Assembly (NCBI GenBank): GCA_016946835.1
Contig: JACVTC010000020.1
Coordinates: forward strand, 1,022,501 to 1,075,000
From: Neocallimastix lanati (nom. inval.)
Taxonomy: Eukaryota > Neocallimastigomycota > Neocallimastigomycetes > Neocallimastigales > Neocallimastigaceae
Reading direction: 5' to 3'
DNA: 52,500 nt
A program made the translations under genes and the position numbers. Below the pieces are notes generated by a model that was given only the letters and a program-made list of their open reading frames with translations, was not told where the DNA came from and did no database searches. Positions 29,939 through 44,500 of this stretch are shown piece by piece. Position 1 is the stretch's first letter, and each line of letters starts with the position of its first letter.

Positions 29939-30010
29939 TCTATAATGTATAATGTATAATATATAATGTATGATATATAATGTATGATATATAACGTATG
30001 ATATATATAT
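29939..30010. repeat. 14-bp tandem repeat just upstream of the gene 2 start codon
   Basis: The unit TAATGTATGATATA is repeated with a 14-bp period (TGTATG at 29967 and 29981, CGTATG at 29995), preceded by looser TATAATG copies. It lies in the 5' flank or leader of gene 2. No promoter element can be called with confidence. Confidence 0.6.
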
Positions 30011-33000
30011 AAAAAAAAAAAGAAAATTATATATAATGTATATTTAATTATATATTCATAAAATTATTAATAATAAATTTATATATAGTTATAATAGTTA
30101 TAATTGATTTCTATTCTCTATCCTTGACTATTCTATTAAAAAGCATTATTACTATTATAATTATTATTGTACATTTATATGTATATGAGTTAAAATAATT
30201 TTTATATTTACAATATTTTTTTTTTCTCCAATAATTATTTTCTTTCTTTTTTTTTTTTTTTTTTTTTTGAGTTAAAAAAAAAAAAAAATACTGAAATATT
30301 AAAATATAAAATATTAAATATAAAATATAAAATACTGTATTTTTTTTTTATTATATAATATTATATTGTATTGTATTTTTTTTCTTTTTCTTTTTCTATT
30401 ATTATTTTGTATTTTTAATAATGGTTTGGTATTATTTTTCTTTTATCTTATTTTCTTTTTCTTTTCTTTTTTTTTTTTTTCTTTTCCTTTCTTTCTTCTT
30501 TTTAAATTAAATAATTTTTATATTATTGATATCTTTTTTTTTTCTTTATTTCTTTATTTCTTTCTTTTAATGGGCGTTTGAATTAATGGACAATTTTTTT
30601 AAAAAAAAAATAAATAATTATTTCTTTGGTAACATTATCTATTTGTAGAATAAAATATTTTGTTATAAAGGTAAATATATATAAAGATAAAATTTATATA
30701 AAATATAAAATAAAAAAAAAATAATAATAAAAAATAAAAAAAAAAAAAAAAAAAGAGAGAGATAAGTATTATATAATATATTGTATGTATTGAATTTTTT
30801 TTAAAAATATTTTATTATGATAAAACTAATAAGAATTTTATGGAAAATTATATATATATAATTATATTTCTTTTTTTTTTTTTTTTTTTTTTATTATTAT
30901 TATTGTTATTATTTTATTCTTTTTAATATATTATTGCTTTTTAAATTATTGTCTTTTATTTTTACATATCTATATAACTCCATAATATTCTATAACTTTG
31001 TCAAAAAAAAAAAAAAAAATTATTTGACTTATTTTTTTTATGTAGATATTTGATATATATATATTATAAATATATTTATTTTATTTTATTTCATTAATTT
31101 ATTGTTTTTTAGTTGAAATTTTTTTTCCCTTTTTTTTTCCACTATGTTTTTATTCTTTTGGATATATAATATAGATATTAATATTCAATTTGTTTTTTTT
31201 TTTTTAATGGAAAAAAAAAATATGTATTAATATTATTTATATAAATATTTAGGTGATATATATATATATATTATTTAGACTAGTATGTTATTACTTTATT
31301 ATTTATTATTATTGTTGTTGATGATGTTATTGTTATTTTTCTTAATAATTGTGTAAAAGAAGTGAAATAATACTGAATACTAAATTAAATTTTTATATAT
31401 TATAATTATAATTATTATTATTTTTTTTTTTTTTTAATATTTTTGATGGTTTTTTTATTTTAAACTTTAATTTGCATATTCTTATTGTAGTTAATTATTT
31501 AAAGTTTATATATATATATATTGTTGTTGCTACTATTGTTATTGTTTTAAATATTAATATTAATTTGATCTTTTTTTAAAAAAAAAATATATATATATAT
31601 ACCAAATTTTGTAATTTTAAAAAATATAATTATAAATATAATATGAAATAATTAAATTTTATTTAGTTATTATAATAAAAAAAAAGTTGATAATTTACTT
31701 TTTATATAAATAGAAAGAAAAAAAAAATAATTGTTTTATTATTAATAGTAAAAAAGCATTCTTTTCTTTATTTTTTTATTTTATTTTATTTTATTTTATT
31801 TTTTTCTTAAATTAATACCATTTACATCAAAAAAAAAATAAATAAATAAAAAAAAAAGTTTATAATTTAAAAATTGCTTTTAATAATAAAAGAAAAATTA
31901 CAAAAAAAAAAAAAAAATAAAAAATATACTTTTTTTGAAGTTTATATATAAATTAAGAAATTAATAAATAATTTAGAATAAAATAAAATAAATATAAATT
32001 TATATAATTCAATAAATAGAATTCATGCTTCAAATTTGATTTATTATATTTAATTAAATCCTTATACATAATTATAATCTAATTATTATTTATTGATTGA
32101 TTATTTATTTATTATTCAATTATTTATGTTTATTATTAATAAATACTCTTTTTTATTATTATTCATTTATTTATTTATTTATTATTTATTTATTTATTTA
32201 TTATTATTTATTATTTATTTATTTATTTATTATTTATTTATTTATTATTTATACATTAATTATTAACTTTTTTTTTCTTTAATACATTTAGATTGATATG
32301 GTTTTTTTTTTTTAATTTATTTTTTTATATTTATTTTTTTTATTATTTTTTATTTTTATTTATTTTAATTCTATACTCCATTGAATCATTTTCATTTATT
32401 CCTTTGTATTTTATCATATATAAAAAGTATAAAAGTATAAATGACACGAAGTTAATATATTATAGAAGACAGAGACGAACAAAGAATATAAAATAGTATT
32501 TAATAAGATTTATTTAAAATTTTTTATATTTCTTTTTATCTTTTTTTTTTTTATTTTTTTTGTTTTTTTTTAAACATAACACCAAAAATAATATATTGGT
32601 AATACTATTGAATTTATATATATGTTTATATTTCCTATTAAATATAATATATTATCATATATTAATTAATATAAATTAAATAAAATAAAATTAAATAAAA
32701 AAAAAAAGATTTTCAACCATTTCAAAATAGCATATTATAATAAATAAAGTTTGACCTATTTAATATAATATAATATATTCTAATTAATTTTAATATATTA
32801 TTCTATTTTTATTCATATAGAAATTATGACACAATACAGGAATAATAATTAGATAATATTGCTTTTTCAATCACTATATATATTAGAATGAATTAGGAAT
32901 GAATTAAATAATTTAAATATTAGGATGGAAAGTATATAATACATATATTATCATATATTATTTAATCTATACAAAGTTTTTTTTTTTTGAAAAACATAAA

Positions 33001-34078
33001 AAAATAAAAATAATAAAAAATAAAAAAGCAATATATATATACATTTTAACCTATATATAAAAATAATAAATTATCGATTAGATACTTAAATATTTTAATA
33101 TTAAATAATAAGGAAATAATAGTAATATTAAATAGTAGTATTAAACAGTAGTATTAAATAATGGTATTATGATATTCAATACTTTTATTTAATAAATAGT
33201 ACTATCAAAGAATAGAGTAGTACTCTTAAATAGATACAGTATTACGAGTTAATAAGTTTATTTCTAGTCTATAGTCTATAAATAAAAAAATATATATATA
33301 AATTATAATATAAAATTTTAATTAAATACAATATTAATCAAAATTAAATAATTAACAATACATAATGATTAATGAATAATCTTCAAATATATATATGTAT
33401 ATAGGTATGTATTATTAATACTTTTATTTATTATTTAACAAACTATTAATTATAATGAAATAAAATATAAAATAGATGTAACAAACTATAATAATAATAA
33501 AAAATAACAAAAAAAATAAAAAAAATAAATGAAAATTTATTACATTTTCATTTTAAACAATGAACAAAACCAAAAGTATATTATCATAAATTAAGATTGT
33601 TACTGATGAACAAACAAAGAAATAATATATTTTATATATCATCTAATAATAATAATAATAATAATTAAAAAAAAAAAAAAGACCAAAAGATATTAAAAAT
33701 GTTTTATACTTATTAAATTATATTAAAATTTTTATTAATGTAATAATAATTTGACAAAAAAATAAAATTAAAAAATTAAAAAAATTAAAAAAATTAAAAA
33801 ATTAAAAAATTTTCATAACTTTTTATTATTATTATTATTTTTATTTATTTATTAATTAATACTCTTTATTATTTAATATTTATTATTTATTATTTATTAT
33901 TATTAGTATTATTTATTTATTTATTATTTATTATATTATTTATTTATTTATTATTATTAGTATCATTTATTTATTTATTATTATTAGTATCCTTTATTTA
34001 TTTATTATTATTTATTATTATTATTATTATATATTATTATTATTATTATATATTATTATTATTATTATTATTATTTAT

Positions 34079-34112
<34 letters not shown>

Positions 34113-36297
34113 ATTAAATGTTATGATCACTATTCTTTTTATTTTATGATATTCACTCTATGATTAATACTGATACTCTGTTAAACTTTACAAAATTAAT
34201 ACATTAACTAACAATATATATATATATTATATATTTATTTATTTATTATACATATATTTTATTATATATATATTTATTATATATATTTTTTATTATATAT
34301 ATTTTTATTATATATTTATTTATTATATATATTGGTATTATGATCCTGATATTTATTATATTCATTAGATAATATCCGTAAATTAATTAAATATAATTTA
34401 AAATCAACAAAAACAGCGGTCAGTATTAAATATTATTAAATATTTATTTCTAAATATTTATTATTATATATTTATTATATTAAATGTCATAGCCCTCCCT
34501 AAAAGCTATTTATTTTTATATTAAAATAAATTTTTTTTTTTTTCAAATTATATAATAAATATTTGTATTAATTAATAATAATATCATTTCATAATATCAT
34601 TTCATATAATTAATTTTATATATAGAAAGGTGTGTGTGTGTGTATGTTAAATAATAAAATTATAAATTTGGTATTCATTTAGATAATCATTTTTTTTTTT
34701 TTTTTTTTGTTTTTCTTCATTTAACTAAATATTACTTAAAATTATATTAAAATGATTTGTTTCAAAATAATGAAATAAATACAAAAAGTGATTATTGATA
34801 ATAATTAATTTTTTCTATAATAATTATATATTGTTTTTCTTTAATCCTCATTTGTCTTTTCTTTTTCTTATTTTCAAATAAAAGAAATATATAATATATA
34901 TATATATAATATTATTATTATTAAATAAAGTAATAGATTGACATTTCTTTCCTTTTTATTTTATTTTAATTTAGTTTAGTTTATTTTTTATTTCAATTTC
35001 TTTTTTGAATATTAACTACAAAAAAAAAAAAAAAAATTAAATCAATTAAATTAAAATTATATAGTTTATATTATTTTTAAATTAATTTGATAATATATAT
35101 AAATATATGCGACAGAATATATTGATAATCTATTAGAGACAAAAATAAAAAAAAAATAGATTGAAAAGTGTGACATTTAAAAAATAAAAAAAATATAGAG
35201 TAATTATTTTTATTTTTATTTTTTATTTAAATATTTATTATTTATGTATTTATTATTTATTATATTATTATTTAATTATTTAATTATTTTATTATTTATT
35301 ATTATTAAATTTTTTTTTATAATTTATTTTTTTTAATATTGATATTGTTAAAAAAAAAATAATATATATAATTTAGTAATTTAGAATATAGATTTTTTTT
35401 AGAAACTGAAACTGGACCATCAATCCATCAATTGTATAAATTAAATGCTAAAAATAAAAAAAAAATATAAAAAAAATATAAAATATAAATAGATTGAAAT
35501 AAAATAAATTAAAATAATTAAAAAAAAAAAAATTAAAAATAAAAATTAAAAAATTAATAAAAAAAAAAAATGGGGAAATCTCGACAAATTATATTATTAA
35601 TATTTAAAAAGAAAAAAATAAAATAAAATAAAAAATAATGAGAAATGTTTTAATTTTTTTTTTATATATTAACCAATTCGTTAATAAATACAGATTAATA
35701 GAATTATGACTATTTAATATAACCCATGAAATATGAAATAGAGAAAAAAAATATAAATTTATATTAAATATAAATATAGCCATTAATATAAAATATTAAT
35801 TATTTTATAATTGTTTCATTTTTCATTATTTATTTAATATCTATCAATAATAATGTGAATTATTTCTTTTTTTTTTTTTTTTTTTTTTATGAATGAATAG
35901 ATTTGATAAATTTAATGATTAAAAAATTTTTTTTTTATTTTTTTTATTAATTATTTATATTATAAAATTAAATTAATACAATAAAAATATGAAATGCATA
36001 CTTTTTTTTGTTTTATTCATTATTTAACTATTAACATTTATAATATATCATTAGAAGATCATATATTTTAACTCTTTGTTTTATGAATATTAATAAAACC
36101 ATTTTTTTTTTATTTTTTTTTTGTCGATTATTTTAATAAGTATATGGATAAATATAATATATACATATATTTACATTATTTAACAAATTTGTTTTACAGA
36201 TTCCCTTTTTTTTTTATTTTTTTAATTTTTAGTTATGATTAAAAACAATAGAAAATTAGAAAATGAAATGTAGATATATCTCTTTATAAATAAATAA

Positions 36298-36339
<42 letters not shown>

Positions 36340-38001
36340 GAGAGAGAGAATAATATAAAAATAATAATTATAATATTAAAAAAAACCTTTGATTTTCCCA
36401 AGTTTATTTTGTAGATTTGTATGACATTAAAATGGTAAATTCATCTTTTTATGGAATAAAATAATAAAATAAAAAATAATAATTTTTTTTTTTTTAATTA
36501 TACTATTTTTATCTAAAAAAAATAAATAAATAAATAAATAATGTAATACAAAGATACCTTATAAGGTTATATTAATTATGAACCAAGTGAAATAAAAAAA
36601 TTTTTATATTTAATTTAAAGGTTAGGTAGTATATAATATAATAGATTAAAACACATTTTCATAACAGTGTATAACGTAAGACAAAAAAAAAATAGATCAT
36701 TAAATGTAAAATATATAATATACAAGTAATAATTATAATAATAATAATTATTATAATAATAATAATAATAATTATAATAATAATAATAATAATTATAATA
36801 ATAATAATAATTATAATAATAATAATAATAATAATTATAATTAATTATTATAACATGGTTATTATTAAAAAATTATAATGAAATTTTTTTTTTCTTGAGA
36901 TTGGATTTTTAATATTTTCATTTAAATGAAAAAGCCACCATAATAATGATAATAATAATATGAAAAAAAAAAAGCATGATAAATTATAAAATAAATATTT
37001 TAAAATACGAAAGTGGATATTTTTTTATTTTTATTTTTATTTTTTTTTTTTTTTTGGCTTTTAAATTAAATAATATAAAAATAATAATAAAAAAAACACA
37101 AAATTGAAATTTTTAAAATAGTTAAAGTTTAAATAATATGATATAGTTTATATATTATATTTTAAAGTTTATTATCTATTTTTATATTATCTCTATTTTA
37201 TTCACATTTATTATTATTTATTTATACATATATATTTATATATATATATATTCATAAAAACATTTTTCCTTTTTTTTTTTTATTTTCATTTTCATTCTAA
37301 TTTTCGTTTTTATTTTCGTTTTAGATTTGTTTTTTTTCATTTATTTTTTTAATTCCAATATGAAACAAATTAATTTATTTTAAAATGCGAATCGATTTAT
37401 TAAAATGAATACAGAAGAATTTTTTTTTTTTTTTGTTGATTCTATAAACAGGAATTAATTATTAATATTTGCTATTTATTTATTTATTTATTCATTCATT
37501 CATTTTATTTCATATCAGAAGAATTCACCAAAACATTTAAATTAAATTAATTAAACTAAATTAAATAAAATAAAATTAAAATTAAAATAATATAAATAAG
37601 ATTTAATGATAATAGTAATAATTAAAGTTTAATAATAAAAATAAACTAAAATAAAATGAAATGAAAAAAAAAATAAATAAAAATAAAAATTAAAAATAAA
37701 ATAAAATAATCAATGATTAAAAAATTATTAAATTATTATAATTATTAAATGTTCATGTAACATTAGCAACATTAATAATAATAATTATAAAATCAATAAT
37801 AATAATAATAATAATAGTAATAATATTAATAATGATAAAATATGATTATAATGATTATTATATTATATGTTATATAATCCTATTCTATAGAATATATATA
37901 TTTAATAGTTAATATTATTTAATTTAAATATAAATTTAAAAAAAAAAAATTAAAAATATAAAAGGTTTTAAATTATTTTATATCCTATTACTAAAATTTA
38001 A

Positions 38002-38045
38002 AATTTAAATATAGTTTGTATATATATACAAACTATATTTAAATT
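38002..38045. other. Perfect 44-bp palindrome
   Basis: Two 22-bp arms without spacer: AATTTAAATATAGTTTGTAT is mirrored by ATACAAACTATATTTAAATT around a TATA centre. The arms contain G and C at symmetric positions, so it is not only an AT-repeat effect. It could extrude as a cruciform or serve as a dimer-binding site. Confidence 0.9.
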
Positions 38046-38548
38046 AACATTAATGAAATCAAAATGGAAATGATCCTGAGAAAGTCATAAGATCATTTAA
38101 AAAAGAACAGCAACCAAAAAAAAAATAATAATAATAAATAAATAGTAATAATAATAATAATTCTTACGTAAAAACTTTTATAAAAAATGAATTGACATTA
38201 AATGAAAATAAAAAAAAGATAAATGGACTTATTTATTATTGAATGATAATTTAATTATTACTAATAATTTTTTGCAATAATATTTATCATTTATTTTATT
38301 ATTATTATTTTTATTATAATATAGAAATTATGAATAAAAGTATATACAACTAAATATAGTTTAAGTAGATTAGTAAATAAAAATAAATAATATTTTATAT
38401 ATAATTTCTATTCATGATATTATATTTAATTAATATAATATAATAATACATAGAATAACTAAAAAAAAAGATCTATATATACATATACATATATTTATAT
38501 ATTTTTTATTTTATTTTATTTTATTTTTATTATTAGTTTATTTTTTTA

Positions 38549-38582
<34 letters not shown>

Positions 38583-39123
38583 TATTTAATTTAAAAAAAA
38601 AAAATTTAAATTAATTTTATTTTATCTTTATTTTAGGATTGAAATAAGAAAATAATTTTTTTTTTTTTCTTTTGAGGAGGTTGAAGTTGATCCATTTAAT
38701 ATTTAATTTTATTAAAAAAAAGAAATTTTTAATTTAATGAAGAAATTGAATAAATAAAATAAATAAATAAATAAAATAAATGAATGGAAATTATAATAAA
38801 AAAATTAATAATAATAAGTAAATAGTAATATAAAGTTTTTTTTTTATTTTTAAATCAATTTTAAAAATAATAAATATATATATATATTTACATGTAGATA
38901 TTCTTTCTCTCCTATATTAACAAAATAGAAAAAGGAAAAAAAATTATTAGTATTTTTATTATTATTTGAAATGGCTTTTAAATTTTATAAATATATTTAT
39001 ATTTATCATCATCATGAGGTATTCATTTAAAAAAATTTTTTTATTTTTAACTTTTTTCTTTTTTCTCAAAAAATAACTAAAACAAAATGAAGTACATTTA
39101 ATAAATTTTTGATAATTAATACA

Positions 39124-39171
<48 letters not shown>

Positions 39172-41460
39172 AGAAAAACTAGAAAAAAAAATATAATAAT
39201 AATAAATCCATAAAATAAATAATAATTATTATTATTATTATTATCACTTTTACATTTTTCCTTTTTTTTTTTTACCACATGACAGTTAGTTATTTATTAT
39301 CTATTATATACATATTTGAAATCCATTTATTATTACTAATAGTAATGTTTTTTTTTATTATTATAATTATTTATTTATTATTTTTACTATTATTAATAAG
39401 AATATTAATATTGTTACTTTATTTTTCCATATAAAAAAAATAATTATAGAGATTAAAAAAAAAGTATATATATATTATAATTTAAAAACAAAAAAAAAAA
39501 TAAAGTAATAATAAAAAATAATGATGATGATAATGACAATAATCGTAAAAATATTAAAAGCTTAAAAAATAATTTTAAATAAAATTAAAAAAGAACAAAA
39601 AAAAATTAAAAAAAAAATGTGACTGTAACCAGTAAAATTATAATAAATAAACTTTAAAATATAATTAAAAATGAATAATTACAATAATAATAATTAATAA
39701 AATTTAAAAAAAAAAAAAAGGTCATCCATTCATTCATTCATCCATTCATCATATATTAAATAAATCTATCGTCAAATCATTTTCATTCATTATTTATTAT
39801 GATTTTAATTATTATTATTGATTATTGATTATTACTATTGATTATTTTAAAGGATTTCATTTAACTTTTCTCTTTTTTTTTTTTACTCTAAATTTCCTTT
39901 TATGGTGATTATTATTTAAAAATATAAAAAAAAATAAAATAAATTGATAGATAAATACTATTTACAATATTAAACCATAACCATTAAAAAATATTAAATA
40001 ATAAATATCAACAAACTATAATTTGTAATAACAATAAGAAGAATAATAAGAAAAAGAAATTGTAATAAGAAACTTTATTTTTAACTGTATTCGAAAAAGA
40101 AAAACATTTTATATATATATACATATATTATATAATATTTTTATATCATTAAAATATACAATTTTTCTTATTCCTTTTTAGAGGTAAATACCTATTGATA
40201 AATATATATTTATTATATAGTGTTTTATTTATATATATCTATTTGAATTATATTTTTTTTATATGATCTAATATTAATTAAAAGAAAAATTAAAAATTAA
40301 TAACAGTTAAAATAAATAACTATTTCATAACTTTTAAAAATAAAAAAATATGAATATATTGAATATATACATATAATTTTTTTTTAAATAAATAGTTTAT
40401 ATAGACAATAAGAAAAACTAGAACAAAATAATGGTAGAACTGAACGAAAGAAACATTTCTTTTTAAATGAAAATACCAAATAAATAATAATAATAAATGA
40501 ATGAATGAATAAATAAATAACATTTCTTTTTAGTAATTATTTTTCATTTTTCCTTTTTTTTTTTTTTTTATTTTACTTTTCTTTTTTCCTTTCCTATTAT
40601 ATTCATAACTAATAATATAAAAAGATTGATTCAGAAAAGAAAAAAAAATTTAAACCAATTTAAATTTTATATTTTGTATTTTACACATATTAATATTGAT
40701 ACATATATTATTATATATTATAATAATATATATTAATATATATTATTTTTTTTTTTTTGTATTTTTTAATTTTTAAATTTTTTAATTTTTTTTTTCTTAA
40801 TTTAGTTGGAAAAAAAATGAAAAAAAAAAGAGAAATTTTACAAATTAAAAAAAAAAAAGATTTCCTTTTTTGTAGATAACTCTAAAAATTTATATATATT
40901 CATTATTTATATATTTATATCTATATTTACATTTATATTTATCTATTTATTTATATTTATTTATATATCTATCTATATATTTATCTATATATTTAAAAGA
41001 TTTATATCCATATCTATTGTTTATATTTATTATTTATATTTATAATTCCATTATTTATATTTATTATTTATATTTATTATTTATTATTTAATATTTATTA
41101 TTCAATTATTTATTATTTATATTTACATAAATTTATATTACATTTTAATAAATTATAAAATAGGAATGATCTTATATACAATCCTATAGATTATCCTATA
41201 GGAGTAAAATTATAATAATATTTTATATTAGAAATAAATGAAATCAACTTTTTTTTTTTTCATTTGTTTTGAAATTAGAAAAAAAAAAATCTGTGACGGT
41301 AGACACTTTTATTATTTTTATTATTATTATTATTATTATTTACTTATAATATCAATAAATAAATAAATAATAAATAAAAAATTATATATTATAAATCATT
41401 AAAACAGTAAAATAAATAAATAATCACTCCTCTAACAATAATTTAAAATTTATTTTATTT

Positions 41461-41575
41461 TATATTATTCAATCTGTATTTTATATTCATATTTCAACCA
41501 TTGATTTTGTTTTTCTTTATTCAATCTGTACTTTATATTTCACCTATTGATTTTATTATATATTTATTTTATATT
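41461..41575 (+). repeat. Outlying pair of the 52-bp satellite unit
   Basis: TTCAATCTGTATTTTATATT at 41468 and TTCAATCTGTACTTTATATT at 41520 are spaced exactly 52 bp, the same period as in the array at the window end. Their tails have diverged (ATTTCAACCATTGATTTT, TTCACCTATTGATTTT). Confidence 0.85.
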
Positions 41576-44500
41576 TATTTATTTATTCTCAAGTAAATAT
41601 TGAATAGATGAATTACTATACTATAATATATAATAAAAAAATAAAAAAAAAAAAATTTCCACCACTAATTAAAATGATTTTTAATTTAATGGGCTCGTCT
41701 TTCTTCTTTTAAATGGTTCTTCACCTCTTTTTCCCCCTTTAATATAAATTAAATTAAATTTAATTAAAAAAAATAAAATAAATGAAAATTAAATAATTAA
41801 ATTAAATAAATTAAATAAATTGAAATAATAAATAAATTAAATAAATAAATTAAATAATTTTTTTATATTAAATAAATAAATATTATTTTATTTTATTTTA
41901 ACTTTTCTTTTTTAATTTTTTTTTTTTTATTTTTTTTTACCGATACATGCATCAATACATGCATTTACATATATAAATACATACATTCCATATAAAAATT
42001 TAGAATTTTAGAATTTTAGAATTAAAAAATTTTCAATATCCATCCTATCATCTCACCTCACATCAATAATATTTCGTTTTTTTTTTTTTTTTTACTTATT
42101 AAAAAAAAAAAAAAAAAACATGTACATAAATAAATTATTTAAATATTAGAAAAATAAAATAAAATAAAAATAAAAAATGTTATATAAAAAAAAAAAAAGA
42201 CAGTAATTATAGAGAATGAGTAATAATAATAAATATCCAACTAATGATCATAATAAATTTAAAAAAATTAGAAAAAAAATAAGAGTTTGAGAAAAGAATA
42301 AAAAAAAAAACTAACAAATGTACATTTTACATACTTAAACAAAAAAAAAAAGGAAAATAAATAAAATAAAATTTTTCAAAGCCAAAAAAATAAAAAAATA
42401 GAATAAAATAATAATAAAATAATAATAAAATAATCTAAAAAAAAAAATAATAATAATATAATATAATAATAATAATAATATTTAAATAATGAATAATAAA
42501 TAAATAATATTTAAAAAAAAAAATATGGAAAAGAATTAAAAACTTTAAATAATAAATTTTAGATTAATTTAGCAATGTAAATATTTGAACATCACAATAT
42601 AAATATAAATCTATGAATAATATAATTATTATATTAAATATATGAATATAAATATAAATATAGGAATATATAGGAATATATATATATAATTATATTATTG
42701 TTTCATTCAAACTTTTTGAAACCTTTTTATTAATAATTATTCCTTATATATAACTATATATAAAGTAGAAATCCTTTTTTTTTATTTCTTATAAATTTAA
42801 TAATTATTATTTCTTAATAATTATTTTTACTTCTTAAGAATTAGTATTATCACATTATCACTGTTATTCCTTTTTTTTTTTAATTTATTTATTTATTTAT
42901 TTATTTATTTTATTTATTTTAAATTATTATAATTATTATCTCATTAGTCATTCCATATTTAAACAAATCAATAAATTTATTTTATTAATTAATAAATAAT
43001 TCTTTTTAGTGACATCTAATAAATAAAAAATTATTCATTGACGATGAAAAAATAAAAAATTGAATAAAAAAAATAAAAATAAGAATAAGAACAGTATAAG
43101 GAAGTTTAAATTTAATAAATATCATTTATTTTCATTTTCATTTTCATTTTTATTTTTATTTTCATTTTTTATATTTTATTATTGGTTCTTTGTATTTTTT
43201 TTTTTTTTTTACTATTACTCATTTATCATGGTGAGTACTAAATTCATCCCCGTCCATCAAATTTATGACCGTTTTATTTTTTATATAGATATATCTTTTA
43301 TTTTTTAAAAAGAAAAAAAAAATTATAGAGATATATATAATAAATTTATAATATTTTTAATCTTTATATATTCTTTACATCTTCATTTTTACCCAATATT
43401 TTAAATTAAGATGGTTAATTATTAAAAAAAAAAAAAAAAATAGGATAATTAAATATAAAATATAAAATATATTTAAATATTTATTTATTTTATTTTTTTT
43501 TTTTTTTTGTCCTACGCTATATAATAAAATAAAATAAAAAAAATTTAAATATTATAAATATTATAAAAAATATATATATAAATGGGTGGATATATAAACT
43601 CATAAATATAAATTCAATAATTAATGATATTTTTAACAATTAACCTTAATTTATTATGAATTGATTTATCTTTTTTTTTAAAAAGTAAAAATAACGTTTA
43701 AAAGTGACTTTCATTTTCATTTTATATATAATATATAATATATAATATATAATATATACTTTTTTCAAAAAAAAAAAAAAAAAAAAAAAAAAGTATTTCT
43801 TTTTTAAATTATTTGTAAAGTTTCTTCATTCTATGAAATAGAAAGAATTAAAAAAAAAAATACATGTAAATAAAAATAAAAATATAAATAATGAATTAAT
43901 AAAGAAAATAAATAATTAAGTAAATTAAATGAATGAATAAGTAAATAAATAAATAATTTATAAAAATTATTACTATATTTGGTCTAATTATTTTTTTGTT
44001 CCTTTTTTTTTAAAAAAAAAATTTAAAAATTAATAATTAATAATTAATAATTAAAAATATTTATATTTATAAGGATGATATGATTCTATAACTGTTGATG
44101 ATGAAAAAGGTTCATGACACTACAAAGTTTATAATAATGAATAATGAATAATTAATAATAAAAAATAAAAGTTTGATTACCTTAAATAAGATAGATATTA
44201 TTTTAACAAATAAAAGCTTTAATAATAATAATAATAAAAAAAAGTATTTATAAATCTACATATTTTTATAAATTTATATATATTTTATAAATTTACATAT
44301 ATTTTATAGATCTATAGTTTTGGTTATTTATAGTTATTGATAAAACACTGAATAATTAAATAAATCCCTTCTCCACTCTAATAAAATCAAAATAATAAAG
44401 AAAGAAAGAAAGAAAAGAAAGAAAGAAAATAAAGGAATAAATTATGTAACACGAAAAAGAAAAAAAAATTAGGCCATCGCTATTAAACTTTATAGATCTT

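Larger units (their letters stand above)
29936..41460. other. Gene-free A/T desert upstream of gene 2
   Basis: More than 11 kb of A/T tracts and ATT, TTTA and TA microsatellites. A TTA/TTTA block at about 33825-34112 and an ATAATT block at about 36722-36842 stand out. Poly-A reaches 41 nt (39129-39169). Short frames here are poly-Phe, Leu, Ile or Tyr artefacts. I see no gene or RNA. Confidence 0.7.

Noticed and set aside
43060-43308. 82-codon frame with MVSTKFIPVHQIYDRF at its end
   Set aside because: Mostly Phe/Ser runs from T tracts; the complex tail is too short, and the opposite strand is open too.
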